NCBI RefSeq assembly: GCF_016463645.1
Contig: NZ_JAEMQX010000029.1
Coordinates: 1-38,260, forward strand
Direction: 5' to 3'
DNA length: 38,260 nt
Source: Sphingopyxis sp.
Lineage (GTDB): Bacteria; Pseudomonadota; Alphaproteobacteria; Sphingomonadales; Sphingomonadaceae
This document shows positions 26,309-34,479 of the stretch, piece by piece. The position numbers were made by a program, and so were the translations under genes. The notes beneath the pieces are model-generated. The model was given only the letters and a program-made list of their open reading frames with translations. It was not told where the DNA came from and made no database searches. Position 1 is the stretch's first letter, and each line of letters opens with the position of its first letter.

Positions 26309-28279
26309 ATGAGCGACAGGATATTATGGGGCCAGATCTTCGCGGTGCTGTTGATCGTCCTCGCGGCGGTCTGGACCGCGACCCAATCGACGGCGGAAGC
26401 GCTCGGATTTCAGGCAGCGCTCGGTGCCCCCTGGTTCCGCATCGGTGGTTATCCCATCTATCCGCCGCCGGCCTTCTTCTGGTGGTGGTTTGCCTTCGAC
26501 GCCTATGCGCCGCCGATCTTCTACCGCGGTGCTGCGATCGCGGCATCGGGCGGCCTGCTGTCGGTCGTCGTAGCGATCAGCATGTCTGTATGGCGCGCGC
26601 GCGAGCGCCGACGGGCCGAGACCTATGGCTCGGCACGCTGGGCACAGGAGCGAGAGATACGGGCGGCGAACATGCTTGGCCCCGATGGCGTCATTCTCGG
26701 GCGCATGGCCGGAACCTATCTGCGCCACGATGGCGCCGAGCATGTCCTCTGTTTTGCGCCTACGCGCTCGGGGAAAGGTGTCGGCCTCGTTGTGCCGACC
26801 CTGCTGACCTGGCCGGGGAGTTGCATCGTTCACGACATCAAGGGCGAGAACTGGCATCTCACTGCGGGCTTTCGCGCGCTACATGGCCGGGTGCTGCTTT
26901 TCGATCCGACGAACCCGGCATCGGCTGCCTATAATCCGCTCCTCGAAGTCCGGCGCGGCGCGTGGGAGGTGCGCGACGTACAGAATGTCGCCGACGTGCT
27001 GGTCGATCCCGAAGGAAGCCTCGAGCGACGAAACCACTGGGAAAAGACCAGCCACGCGCTGCTCGTCGGCGCGATCCTCCATGTTCTCTACGCCGAGGAG
27101 GAAAAGAGCCTCGCCGGTGTCGCGGCCTTTCTGTCGAACCCCGAGCGCAAGATCGAGGCGACCCTCCACCGGATGAAGACCACCCGCCATTTGGGAGATC
27201 GCGTCCACCCGGTCGTCGCCGCGGCGGCGCAGGAGCTGCTCAACAAGAGCGAGAATGAGCGGTCGGGCGTGCTGTCGACCGCCATGTCCTTCCTCGGCCT
27301 TTATCGCGACCCGGTGATCGCCAAGGTCACTGGACATTCCGAGTGGCGCATCGCGGACCTGATCGGAAGCGAGCGCCCGGTCTCGCTCTACCTCGTGGTG
27401 CCGCCCGGCGATATCAGCCGGACAAAGCCGCTCATGCGCCTGATCCTCAACCAGATCGGGCGGCGGCTGACCGAGGAGCTGAATCCAAAGGCGCGGTCGC
27501 AACGGCTGCTGTTCATGCTCGACGAGTTTCCCGCGCTCGGACGCCTCGATTTCTTCGAAAGCGCGCTCGCCTTCATGGCGGGCTATGGCATCAAGGCCTT
27601 CCTGATCGCCCAGTCGCTCAACCAGATCGAGAAGGCCTATGGCCAGAGCAATGCGATCCTCGACAATTGCCACGTCCGGGTCAGTTTCGCGACGAACGAT
27701 GAGCGAACCGCCAAACGGATTTCCGATGCGCTCGGTACGGCAACCGAACAACGTGCGATGAAGAATTATGCCGGCCATCGGCTTTCTCCCTGGCTCGGCC
27801 ATTTGATGGTGTCGCGCACCGAAACCGCCCGGCCGCTCCTGACCCCCGGCGAAGTGATGCAGCTCCCCCCGGACGACGAGATTGTGATGGCCGCCGGCCT
27901 CGCACCGATCAGGGCCAAGAAGGCGCGCTACTACAGCGACCGGCGCTTGGCGGGTCGCGTCATGCCGCCTCCCGTGCCGGGTCGCGGCGCTCCCGCCGCC
28001 CACGACTGGATGGACGACCGGGTACAGCAAGCGGTGGACGCGAAGCAGCTGCAGAAGGATGCCGATGACGCCGCCAATGGTGGCATCCGGCAGGAACCCG
28101 AACTTCCCGTCCATGAAGAGATCGCGCCGCCGCCGCCGCGCAGCGTCAACGGCGAGTTTGATTTTAGCGAAGACGGAGCACAGGCCGATGCAGCGCGGCT
28201 TCGCGCTGCCGCGGATCGGCGGATGGCGCGGCGCGCTCAGGCCGCCGCGCTCGATCCCGACGACGGGATCCAGCTGTGA
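26309..28279 (+). CDS. traG: TraG/VirD4-type type IV coupling protein
   Basis: This 656-residue protein starts at ATG 26309 after GAAAGGA. It has two N-terminal membrane spans (about 8-26 and 70-95), an RYGSARWA-like segment ('ETYGSARWAQEREI'), Walker A 'PTRSGKG' with K156, and Walker B 'LLFMLD405-E406-FPALGRL'. It also has the 'IAQSLNQIEKAYGQ' sensor region and the conserved 'MLPPDDE'-like loop ('MQLPPDDEIVM'). The tail (about 560-656) is hydrophilic with acidic and Pro-rich stretches. It couples the relaxosome to the Trb secretion channel as a hexameric ATPase at the inner membrane. Full length and all motifs are intact. The stop overlaps the next GTG start. Confidence 0.95.
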   Translation: MSDRILWGQIFAVLLIVLAAVWTATQSTAEALGFQAALGAPWFRIGGYPIYPPPAFFWWWFAFDAYAPPIFYRGAAIAASGGLLSVVVAISMSVWRARERRRAETYGSARWAQEREIRAANMLGPDGVILGRMAGTYLRHDGAEHVLCFAPTRSGKGVGLVVPTLLTWPGSCIVHDIKGENWHLTAGFRALHGRVLLFDPTNPASAAYNPLLEVRRGAWEVRDVQNVADVLVDPEGSLERRNHWEKTSHALLVGAILHVLYAEEEKSLAGVAAFLSNPERKIEATLHRMKTTRHLGDRVHPVVAAAAQELLNKSENERSGVLSTAMSFLGLYRDPVIAKVTGHSEWRIADLIGSERPVSLYLVVPPGDISRTKPLMRLILNQIGRRLTEELNPKARSQRLLFMLDEFPALGRLDFFESALAFMAGYGIKAFLIAQSLNQIEKAYGQSNAILDNCHVRVSFATNDERTAKRISDALGTATEQRAMKNYAGHRLSPWLGHLMVSRTETARPLLTPGEVMQLPPDDEIVMAAGLAPIRAKKARYYSDRRLAGRVMPPPVPGRGAPAAHDWMDDRVQQAVDAKQLQKDADDAANGGIRQEPELPVHEEIAPPPPRSVNGEFDFSEDGAQADAARLRAAADRRMARRAQAAALDPDDGIQL

Positions 28280-28695
28280 TCCGATCGCATGTCAAACAGA
28301 CGTTCCGGATCGAAACCGGCCTCTCGCGCGACCTGACGGACTTGGCCCGTCGACGGGGCCTGACGCGGACCGAAGTGCTGGAGGCTGCGTTACGCTCGTT
28401 CCTTTCGCCCGATCAGGAGGAGCGGATCGAAGCGCTGTTGACCCGGCGCCTCGACCGCATCGGCCGCCAGCTTGACCGCATCGAATGGCATGGCGAGATG
28501 TCTGGCGAAGCCCTGGCCCTGTTCGTCCGGCACTGGCTCACGAGCACGGCGCCCTTGCCCGATGATGCGTTGCCGGCCGCGCAGGCCAGCGGGAAGCGGC
28601 GGTGGGAGGCTTTCGTCGACGCCCTTTCGCGGCGGATGGAGGGCGGCCCCAAGCTCGCCGCGGAGCTGATGCGCGACGTCAGCGGTTCCGATTGA
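28276..28695 (+). CDS. Ribbon-helix-helix (CopG-like) protein
   Basis: This 139-residue protein starts at GTG 28276 in a GTGA overlap with traG. The first 45 residues form a ribbon-helix-helix: 'VKQTFRIETGLSRDLTDLARRRGLTRTEVLEAALRSFL'. A helical, charged extension with a coiled-coil look follows ('EERIEALLTRRLDRIGRQLDRIEWHGEMSGEALALFVRHWL'). In related elements such a CopG-type gene stands between traG and trbB and is thought to regulate transfer genes or assist the relaxosome. Here the expected trbB neighbour is 4.8 kb away, separated by cargo. Confidence 0.8.
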   Translation: MIRSHVKQTFRIETGLSRDLTDLARRRGLTRTEVLEAALRSFLSPDQEERIEALLTRRLDRIGRQLDRIEWHGEMSGEALALFVRHWLTSTAPLPDDALPAAQASGKRRWEAFVDALSRRMEGGPKLAAELMRDVSGSD

Positions 28696-28709
28696 AGCCT
28701 TGAAGCGTC

Positions 28710-28949
28710 TCACCCAGCCCGGAGTTTTGCGAGAAAGCTGATGGCTTCGGCGGGGACACCGCACAGGGCAGCCGCGAGCAACAGTATCGTGAGAGCCAGA
28801 TATTTGGCCAAAGGAGTGCGGGACAGTTCGAGGAGCACCGCCGATTTGTGGCGGCCCCGTTGCACGAGCGCCATAAACTGGGCGAGCTCGGCCTCACGGT
28901 CAGTCATCGGACGATCGCCTACGGGCGGGAGAGGGGGCATGTCGGTCAT
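28710..28949 (-). CDS. Small single-span membrane protein (79 aa)
   Basis: ATG 28949 is preceded on the minus strand by GAGG about seven bases away. The product has a hydrophilic N-terminus (MTDMPPLPPVGDRP, then an acidic helix) and one hydrophobic segment near the C-terminus (YLALTILLLAAALCGVPAEAISFL). No family recognised. It lies at the left edge of the cargo block inserted between the RHH gene and trbB. Confidence 0.55.
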   Translation of the reverse strand: MTDMPPLPPVGDRPMTDREAELAQFMALVQRGRHKSAVLLELSRTPLAKYLALTILLLAAALCGVPAEAISFLAKLRAG

Positions 28950-29057
28950 CACAAACCTCACGGATTCATCGCGAAAATAGCGCGCTGTTACAGATGCGCG
29001 TGCGGGTTACCGTGAGGGATAAGCCCTCCGGGCTGGAGTGCCCCGCAGGCGAGTCGC

Positions 29058-29091
29058 TTGTCAACAGGGTGAATCGCAATTTTATCAACAG
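29058..29091. repeat. Direct repeat of a DnaA-box-like decamer
   Basis: TTGTCAACAG (29058-29067) and TTATCAACAG (29082-29091) repeat with one mismatch at 24-bp spacing, about two helical turns. The cores TTGTCAACA and TTATCAACA differ from the DnaA box TTATCCACA by two and one bases. The interval 28950-29145 has no gene. A regulator-binding site is as likely as DnaA binding. Confidence 0.35.
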
Positions 29092-29145
29092 TCGGGGGTG
29101 CGTCTGGGGATATCTCCCGGCACTTCCGGGAAACCCGGACTTCGC

Positions 29146-29775
29146 TCAGTCCTCTTCGCCTCGCTGCTCGCGTTCGCGCAGTCTTTCGGCGTAGCGGTAG
29201 CTCGCCTCCATCGAATGATAGGTATCGGCGTAGCGATCGATGTCGCCGAGCGCGCATTCGACCTCATAGGCCACCGAATGGGGCGACGAGCCCGGCCGCT
29301 TTCGGGCCAGCCAGCGCTCCAGCTTGTCGAAGCGGCTCTGCATCCCCTGCACGCTGCATGCGATGCGCAGATCGTCGAGATTGCTACTCGTGCGATTGCG
29401 GCTCCAGGCCCTGCAGGCGAACTCAAGCTCTTCACCCCGTGTCGGAGGGCGATCGCTGAGATCGGCCCCACCTTCCTTCGCGAGGCTCGGATCGGCCTGT
29501 ACACCGGCAAGGCCCGCACTGAGTGCCTCGCAGAGTTCGCTATGATATTTATCCCGGCGCGCGGCATCCCAATCATAGGGGCCAGCGCCGACGAATAGGG
29601 GCGGCAGCTTGAAATGATGCCGCACCGCCTTCGGCAGCATCTTCTCGATCCGGATCACTCCGCGGATGACATCGAGGAGACGCTCGGCATCGATCCCGGC
29701 CCATGGGCGCGCGAGATTTTCGAGCGCGCTTAGGTTCGAATTGGTGGGGGTGTCCCCCGTGTTCCAGTATCGCAT
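29146..29775 (-). CDS. Hypothetical protein (209 aa), partner of a HEPN-motif protein
   Basis: ATG 29775 lies two bases after the stop of the upstream gene (29778-30494), so the pair is an operon. The product is hydrophilic and helical. It has no signal, no membrane segment and no recognisable catalytic motif, and it ends in a charged tail (YAERLREREQRGEED). The central 'RGEELEFACRAWSRNRTSS' and 'GMQSRFDKLERWLARKRPG' segments are probably helical. Given the HEPN-like neighbour, it could be its antitoxin or accessory subunit. That is only an inference from gene order. Confidence 0.55.
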   Translation of the reverse strand: MRYWNTGDTPTNSNLSALENLARPWAGIDAERLLDVIRGVIRIEKMLPKAVRHHFKLPPLFVGAGPYDWDAARRDKYHSELCEALSAGLAGVQADPSLAKEGGADLSDRPPTRGEELEFACRAWSRNRTSSNLDDLRIACSVQGMQSRFDKLERWLARKRPGSSPHSVAYEVECALGDIDRYADTYHSMEASYRYAERLREREQRGEED

Positions 29776-29777
29776 GG

Positions 29778-30494
29778 TCAGTGCTTCCGTTTCTCTTGGG
29801 CCTTGATCCCGAGAATGGCCTTCGCCTCGGTGCTTGCGCCCTTCGCAACCTGATCGAGGCGAGCCTTGAAAATTGGGTCGGCGAGAAGTTGGGCCTTTGG
29901 CCCTTCGCCGGAATCACACACAATGGCATAAAAGAGCCGATAGAGCGTCTGCGCTCGCTCCGCTTCTTCGATCGCTACATCGAAATCAGGCTGCCGATAA
30001 ACCAGGATTTCCTGCTCATCGATCGGCATGGGCCGGATCACGCCCCGACCATCAGGCAGTTCCTCCACGCGCTGGCGGTGGCTGATGTTATATTTCACGA
30101 TGGTTTTGGGGTGGGTGAGCAGGATCGCCTCCGTGAGTTCGGAGCAATGTCCCCAGATGCGATGGGCAAAATGATTGCGTGTCTTGCGTGACTCCTCGGC
30201 AACCGAGCCGATCGCCTTGAACAGCAGTTGCTGCCACTCGGGGAGCGCTTCCTGCGCTGCCGCATCGAGGGCGCCGCGCTGCGCCCCGGCTCCGACCAGC
30301 GAGAGATACATTGCGGTGCCGACCGCAATGTCGCTTTTCAGCATCCGGCTGAGGATCGACGCGATGTCACCATCGATATGCGCCCACAGCGCGATGACAT
30401 AAGCAACGTCGCTGGCAAACGGCGAACGGCGGAGAATGCCCGGCGCGAAAAAGACGCGGCCATCTGGCGATTCCTCAGCGAGCGTTTTGGGCAC
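29778..30494 (-). CDS. HEPN-motif hypothetical protein
   Basis: GTG 30494 follows AGGAG by five bases, a strong start. The 238-residue product is mainly helical and contains R106-N-H-F-A-H111 in 'ESRKTRNHFAHRIWG', an Rx4H motif in the context typical of HEPN ribonucleases. Preceding helices ('YVIALWAHIDGDIASILSRML') fit the four-helix bundle. It is the third Rx4-6H protein of the window and is coupled to a 209-aa gene of unknown function. I do not recognise a named family. A toxin or antiphage RNase activity is suggested by the motif, not shown. Confidence 0.6.
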   Translation of the reverse strand: MPKTLAEESPDGRVFFAPGILRRSPFASDVAYVIALWAHIDGDIASILSRMLKSDIAVGTAMYLSLVGAGAQRGALDAAAQEALPEWQQLLFKAIGSVAEESRKTRNHFAHRIWGHCSELTEAILLTHPKTIVKYNISHRQRVEELPDGRGVIRPMPIDEQEILVYRQPDFDVAIEEAERAQTLYRLFYAIVCDSGEGPKAQLLADPIFKARLDQVAKGASTEAKAILGIKAQEKRKH

Positions 30495-30659
30495 CGTATC
30501 TCCTCTTCCGCACGGTTAAATCCATCGACCACATTATATGGCGACTTTGCCGCTGCTCCTAATTTGGGTTGTCGCTGGCGCTTTGCGCCGGACTGGAAAG
30601 ATGCCATCCAAGGCCATTAGTTCGATGGTCCGCTAATTGCCGGATTGAAGGAGTATATC

Positions 30660-30890
30660 ATGGACGAGGACGCGCTTTTTGCGGTTGGTTCAATATTGGC
30701 GGCGCTCGGCGGCGTGCTGGAACGAAAAGGTGTCTGCACGACCAACGAATTTGCCGAAACGCTTGGCAGCGTGGCGTTGATGACCGCCGAGTCCGGGGAT
30801 CAATATAAGAACCGTGCTGCCTATATCGGGAGCTGGGCGCAGATGGTGCGCGCGGCCGCCGAACATTCGGGGAGTGCGCGCGACCATTGA
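30660..30890 (+). CDS. Small hypothetical protein (76 aa)
   Basis: ATG 30660 has an ideal AAGGAG (30648-30653) six bases upstream. The product is short and amphipathic ('MDEDALFAVGSILAALGGVLERKGVCTTNEFAETLG...'), with a predicted helical start and no transmembrane segment of full length. No family recognised. It is transcribed alone between two minus-strand groups and ends 20 bp before the convergent RadC-like gene. Confidence 0.65.
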   Translation: MDEDALFAVGSILAALGGVLERKGVCTTNEFAETLGSVALMTAESGDQYKNRAAYIGSWAQMVRAAAEHSGSARDH

Positions 30891-30910
30891 CGATGCGGCT
30901 GCGGCATCGC

Positions 30911-31897
30911 TTATTCGGCACCGGCTTCGAAATAGGCGCGCATCCGGTGAGCGATGGCAGGATCGAGCCGGATGAAGGTCCGGCGGCCGTCGATCGGATC
31001 GGGCACGCGCCGGGTGATGCCAGCATCGCAGAGGCGCTGCGCAAGTCGTAGCGCGCTGCTCATCGGGATCGAGGACGTGACGCACAGCGCGCTGATGGAC
31101 AGGCGCTTTCGCTCGCATTCGTGAACGAAGAGGTCGACCAGCATTTCCCAAGCAGGATCGCCGAAGAGTTCGGGTGCACCGATCAGCTGCTGGCGGAGGA
31201 GGCGCCTGCGCATCGCGGCTCTCGCATTGGCCAAGGCAATGTCCCCGTCGTCGATGCGCGCGGGACCTCCCGGACTTCGCAATGTGAAGGAGGCTGACGG
31301 AATGGGCGCCCCGGCAAGAGTGTCATTGCTGATGACGTGATGGCAGTGGGTTGATGTCACAACGATGTGGTCGATGATCTCGACGTTGAGCGACCGTCCG
31401 ATCATTTCGAGCTTCCGCGTCGCCTCGATGTCTTCGACACTGGGGCGATGGTCGCCGCTCGGATGGTTGTGGACGAGAATCAGCCCCGCAGCATTGAGTT
31501 CGAGCGCACGCCGGAAGATCGTCCGGGGGTAGATGGCAAGCTGCGCAAGCGTGCCGCTTTGCAAAACTTCGTCGGCGAGAAGATGGTGCCCACCGTCGAG
31601 AAAGAAGATGCGAAGCCGCTCGTCGGAGAGCGACCCCATCGACATGATGAGATAGGAGCGGAGCCTTCGGTCGAAGGGATCGATGCTGATACCTCGAAGG
31701 TCGCCCGAAAGGCTCTCGGTGGCGAGTTTGCACGCTTGGACAATGACCTCTGCTACCTGCGGGGCGTCATCAAGAACGCGAGCGAGCGTTTCCGGCGACT
31801 GCGCCCAAATGCGGCTGATCGAATGAAACGCGACGAGAAGCCGGTCCGCTAACGCTTCGCTGCGCTCGGGCTCGATCGTCGCAATGAAATGTACCAG
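30911..31897 (-). CDS. RadC-family JAB/MPN domain protein fused to a winged helix
   Basis: The protein has a RadC-type N-terminal helical part ('EALADRLLVAFHSISRIWAQSPETLARVL'). A JAB/MPN domain follows with the strand 'RLRIFFLDGGHHLLADEVLQSGT' and the metal motif 'LVH143-N-H145-PSGDHRPSVED'. After about residue 195 a separate MarR-like winged helix follows ('AWEMLVDLFVHECERKRLSISALCVTSSIPMSSALRLAQRLCDAGITRRVPDPIDGRRTFIRL'). RadC proteins are common on mobile elements, and the enzymatic target is unknown. The start is uncertain: no ATG, GTG or TTG with a ribosome binding site lies near the expected N-terminus. I end it at CTG 31897, 49 bp inside the upstream membrane gene; ATG 32062 is a longer alternative. 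Confidence 0.7.
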   Translation of the reverse strand: MVHFIATIEPERSEALADRLLVAFHSISRIWAQSPETLARVLDDAPQVAEVIVQACKLATESLSGDLRGISIDPFDRRLRSYLIMSMGSLSDERLRIFFLDGGHHLLADEVLQSGTLAQLAIYPRTIFRRALELNAAGLILVHNHPSGDHRPSVEDIEATRKLEMIGRSLNVEIIDHIVVTSTHCHHVISNDTLAGAPIPSASFTLRSPGGPARIDDGDIALANARAAMRRRLLRQQLIGAPELFGDPAWEMLVDLFVHECERKRLSISALCVTSSIPMSSALRLAQRLCDAGITRRVPDPIDGRRTFIRLDPAIAHRMRAYFEAGAE

Positions 31898-32334
31898 GAC
31901 CGATCGCTGCCGATCCGAGCCAATCGCTTTTGGTGCTGCCAGGTTGCGGCCACGAGGAGCGGGGGAAGAAGCCAGGATGCAGCGACCTGCATTGTCAGAT
32001 AGGCTATCGGGTGGAGGTCCATGTCGATCGCGCGGGTCGTGTGAGCCAGCAACGGAAGGCATTGTAGGACTGCCGCCAGCATGGGCCAGAAGCGATAAGC
32101 CGTCAGCGCAACGGTCATCGTCCCGGCCGCAGCTATCAGATCGATCACCAGGTGCCCCGCATCGACCGTGACGAAGTTCACCGCAAATATCAGGTGGAGA
32201 GCCTGGTCGGAAACCAGCATGAAGAGGAGAATCGCTGCCACAGCCTTCTCTGGGCCGCCGCCTTTCCGGAGGGCGTAGACGAGAGCCACCAGCAGCAATG
32301 TCACGAAGATTGCGATCCGCAGCATCGCGCTCAT
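31849..32334 (-). CDS. Integral membrane protein of unknown function
   Basis: ATG 32334 opens a 161-residue protein with four to five hydrophobic segments ('MLRIAIFVTLLLVALVYAL', 'AVAAILLFMLVSDQALHLIFAV', 'LVIDLIAAAGTMTVALTAYRFWPMLAAVLQCLPLLA', 'YLTMQVAASWLLPPLLVAA') and a basic tail. The ribosome binding site is weak. The 3' end overlaps the RadC-like gene in another frame, which suggests coupling. No family recognised. Confidence 0.7.
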   Translation of the reverse strand: MSAMLRIAIFVTLLLVALVYALRKGGGPEKAVAAILLFMLVSDQALHLIFAVNFVTVDAGHLVIDLIAAAGTMTVALTAYRFWPMLAAVLQCLPLLAHTTRAIDMDLHPIAYLTMQVAASWLLPPLLVAATWQHQKRLARIGSDRSWYISLRRSSPSAAKR

Positions 32335-32366
32335 TCACCATGCCGATGGCCCACCGTCAATGTCGC

Positions 32367-32699
32367 TCAGCTCACCAAAGCAAGCCTTGCGGTGGCAGCT
32401 TCGGCAACTGCCGGGCATTCGTGAAGGTCGAGGCCTGACGTTTCACGGCCGATGTCGGCAAGGTCGCCATGAACACGAAGGATGTCGCCGCTCACACCAA
32501 CCAGCGCGAGTTGCGCCTCAGCGATACGGCGGATCGTCGCATGTCCCTTGGCGGCGGGGACGCCTGCCGTGTCACGACGCGCGGTCACCACCTCCGCCAT
32601 CAGCGACGACACGGCGATGAGCGCGCCGTCTATCTGTGCCTCGGCGGCAGGCACTGCTTGCTGCAACCGCTCGACGGCAATGCTATTCAGATTTTGCAT
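32367..32699 (-). CDS. Hypothetical helical protein (110 aa)
   Basis: ATG 32699 follows GGAGAGGAG within ten bases. The product is Ala-rich and wholly helical ('IAVERLQQAVPAAEAQIDGALIAVSSLMAEVVTAR', 'ATIRRIAEAQLALVGVSGDILRVHGDLADI'). It somewhat resembles small structural or phasin-like proteins, but I cannot assign it. It lies 32 bp upstream of the membrane gene and probably shares a transcript with it and the RadC-like gene. Confidence 0.65.
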   Translation of the reverse strand: MQNLNSIAVERLQQAVPAAEAQIDGALIAVSSLMAEVVTARRDTAGVPAAKGHATIRRIAEAQLALVGVSGDILRVHGDLADIGRETSGLDLHECPAVAEAATARLALVS

Positions 32700-32760
32700 A
32701 GATTCTCCTCTCCGGAAAAGCGCGCCGCGCTCCCGGACCATGGTTCAACAGGAATTGGGA

Positions 32761-33279
32761 TCAGGTCGAGGCGAGCCGGGTCAGAGTTTGACCGATCGAC
32801 AGGCCTGCGATGACCATGAGAAGCACCGCGATGAGCAAGCTCACGACGATCACGACCCGGGCCTGAGGCCTATAATTCGGCCTCAGCAAATCCCTGAACG
32901 GAGAGCCTTCGCTCCGAGACCCGACCCGCCTTGCCAAATTATCGTTCAGATGGAGCAAGCTGGCGGGGTCACCGTCCGGGAAATCGGATGGCACCAGTTC
33001 TGGGGCTGGCGGTAGTATGACCGGATCACATGGTATCCGATCATAGGTCTGCCGAAGCCGCGCATAGATGATTGCGGTCTCGTCGCGGTTGGCCGCGCCC
33101 AGCGTGTCGCGTGCGGTGGTGAGCCGCAAATCCACCGCCTGCTTCGATATGTCGAGGTCGCGGGCGATCTGTTTCGAGGTTTTTCGTTCCAGCAGCAGAT
33201 CGAGACAAGCCCGCTGCTTTTCTGTCAAGCGCGTCCACCTCGAGAACTCGTCCGAATGCTGCAACCCCGAATCACTCAT
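32761..33279 (-). CDS. LuxR-type HTH protein with C-terminal membrane anchor
   Basis: The 172-residue product has a LuxR/GerE-type helix-turn-helix at residues about 16-75 ('LTEKQRACLDLLLERKTSKQIARDLDISKQAVDLRLTTARDTLGA'). A hydrophilic linker follows, and one hydrophobic span near the C-terminus ('ARVVIVVSLLIAVLLMVIAGLSIG', about 140-163). This places a DNA-binding domain in the cytoplasm tethered to the inner membrane. There is no receiver or autoinducer domain. The gene is divergent from trbB across a 220-bp region and heads a minus-strand run toward the RadC-like gene, so it may control either side. Start ATG 33279; the ribosome binding site is weak. Confidence 0.8.
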   Translation of the reverse strand: MSDSGLQHSDEFSRWTRLTEKQRACLDLLLERKTSKQIARDLDISKQAVDLRLTTARDTLGAANRDETAIIYARLRQTYDRIPCDPVILPPAPELVPSDFPDGDPASLLHLNDNLARRVGSRSEGSPFRDLLRPNYRPQARVVIVVSLLIAVLLMVIAGLSIGQTLTRLAST

Positions 33280-33499
33280 CCTGACACTGTTGTCAAAATC
33301 GCGCTCGGCACAACCCGCCGGGCTTCATTTAATCGTTGCTGAAATGGAATTGATCGCATCGCAGCCTACGCCATTCCCTGTCTTCCTTACCCACAGTACG
33401 ACGCGCGCAAATCTCTGTTGAAAGTAGAGGTTTTCTGCGTCTCTTACTTGTCCCCGTCGAGCCGGGCGCTTTTGCCCGGACCATCTAACGGGGAATATC

Positions 33500-34477
33500 A
33501 TGGGCGCAGAACCGGTCCGTTTCGAGGCACAAGGCCGAGGCGCGCGCATGCTGCGGACAGCGCTTGGCGGCGCGATCGCCGAGTGGCTTGCCGACCCTGC
33601 GGTCATCGAAATCATGCTCAATCCCGACGGTCGGCTTTGGGTCGATCGCCTCGGAGCAGGGATCGCCGATAGCGGTATCCTGCTCGCGGCCAGCGATGGC
33701 GAACGCATCATCCGGCTCGTGGCGCATCATGTCGGCGCCGAGGTCCATGCCGGGTCGCCGCGCGTATCGGCCGAGCTTCCCGAAAGTGGCGAGCGCTTCG
33801 AGGGTCTGTTGCCGCCCGTGGTCGCGGCGCCGACCTTCGCGATCCGCAAGCCCGCGGTCGCGGTCTTCTCGCTCAGCGATTATGTCGCAGCGGGCATCAT
33901 GTCCGCTCCGGCAGCCGAGGCGCTGCGCTCCGGAGTTGCCGAGCGCCTCAATATCCTCGTCGCCGGCGGCACGGGGACAGGCAAAACTACGCTCACAAAC
34001 GCCCTTCTCGCCGAGGTCGCCAAGACCAGCGAGCGCGTCGTCCTGATCGAAGACACCCGCGAACTGCAATGCGCCGCTCCGAACCTCGTCGCGATGCGCA
34101 CCAAGGATGGGGTCGCCTCGCTGTCCGACCTCGTCCGTTCCTCGCTTCGGCTTCGGCCGGACCGCATCCCGATCGGGGAGGTTCGCGGTGCCGAGGCGCT
34201 CGACCTTCTGAAAGCCTGGGGCACCGGACATCCCGGCGGCATCGGCACGATCCACGCCGGCAGCGCGATCGGCGCGCTTCGCCGCATGGAGCAGCTCATC
34301 CAGGAAGCCGTGATCACGGTCCCGCGCGCCCTTCTCGCGGAAACGATCGATCTCGTTGCCGTTCTCGTGCGTGACGGCGCCGGGCGGCGCCTCGCCGAAC
34401 TCGCCCGCGTCGACGGCCTCGATGCCTCGACCGGCGACTATCGCATCACCCCCCTCTTTACCCCCGAAGGAGACTGA
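33500..34477 (+). CDS. trbB: TrbB, conjugal transfer ATPase (VirB11 type)
   Basis: This 325-residue protein starts at ATG 33500 with GGGGAA upstream. The N-terminal domain ('[23 protein letters not shown]') leads to the ATPase core: Walker A 'GGTGTGK162-TT', the Asp box '[12 protein letters not shown]', Walker B '[22 protein letters not shown]' and His box '[16 protein letters not shown]'. All are intact, so it should power pilus assembly and DNA translocation as a hexamer at the cytoplasmic face. It opens the trb operon and is three bases from trbC. The expected upstream neighbour (RHH gene) is separated from it by a cargo block. Confidence 0.96.
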   Translation: MGAEPVRFEAQGRGARMLRTALGGAIAEWLADPAVIEIMLNPDGRLWVDRLGAGIADSGILLAASDGERIIRLVAHHVGAEVHAGSPRVSAELPESGERFEGLLPPVVAAPTFAIRKPAVAVFSLSDYVAAGIMSAPAAEALRSGVAERLNILVAGGTGTGKTTLTNALLAEVAKTSERVVLIEDTRELQCAAPNLVAMRTKDGVASLSDLVRSSLRLRPDRIPIGEVRGAEALDLLKAWGTGHPGGIGTIHAGSAIGALRRMEQLIQEAVITVPRALLAETIDLVAVLVRDGAGRRLAELARVDGLDASTGDYRITPLFTPEGD

Positions 34478-34479
34478 CC

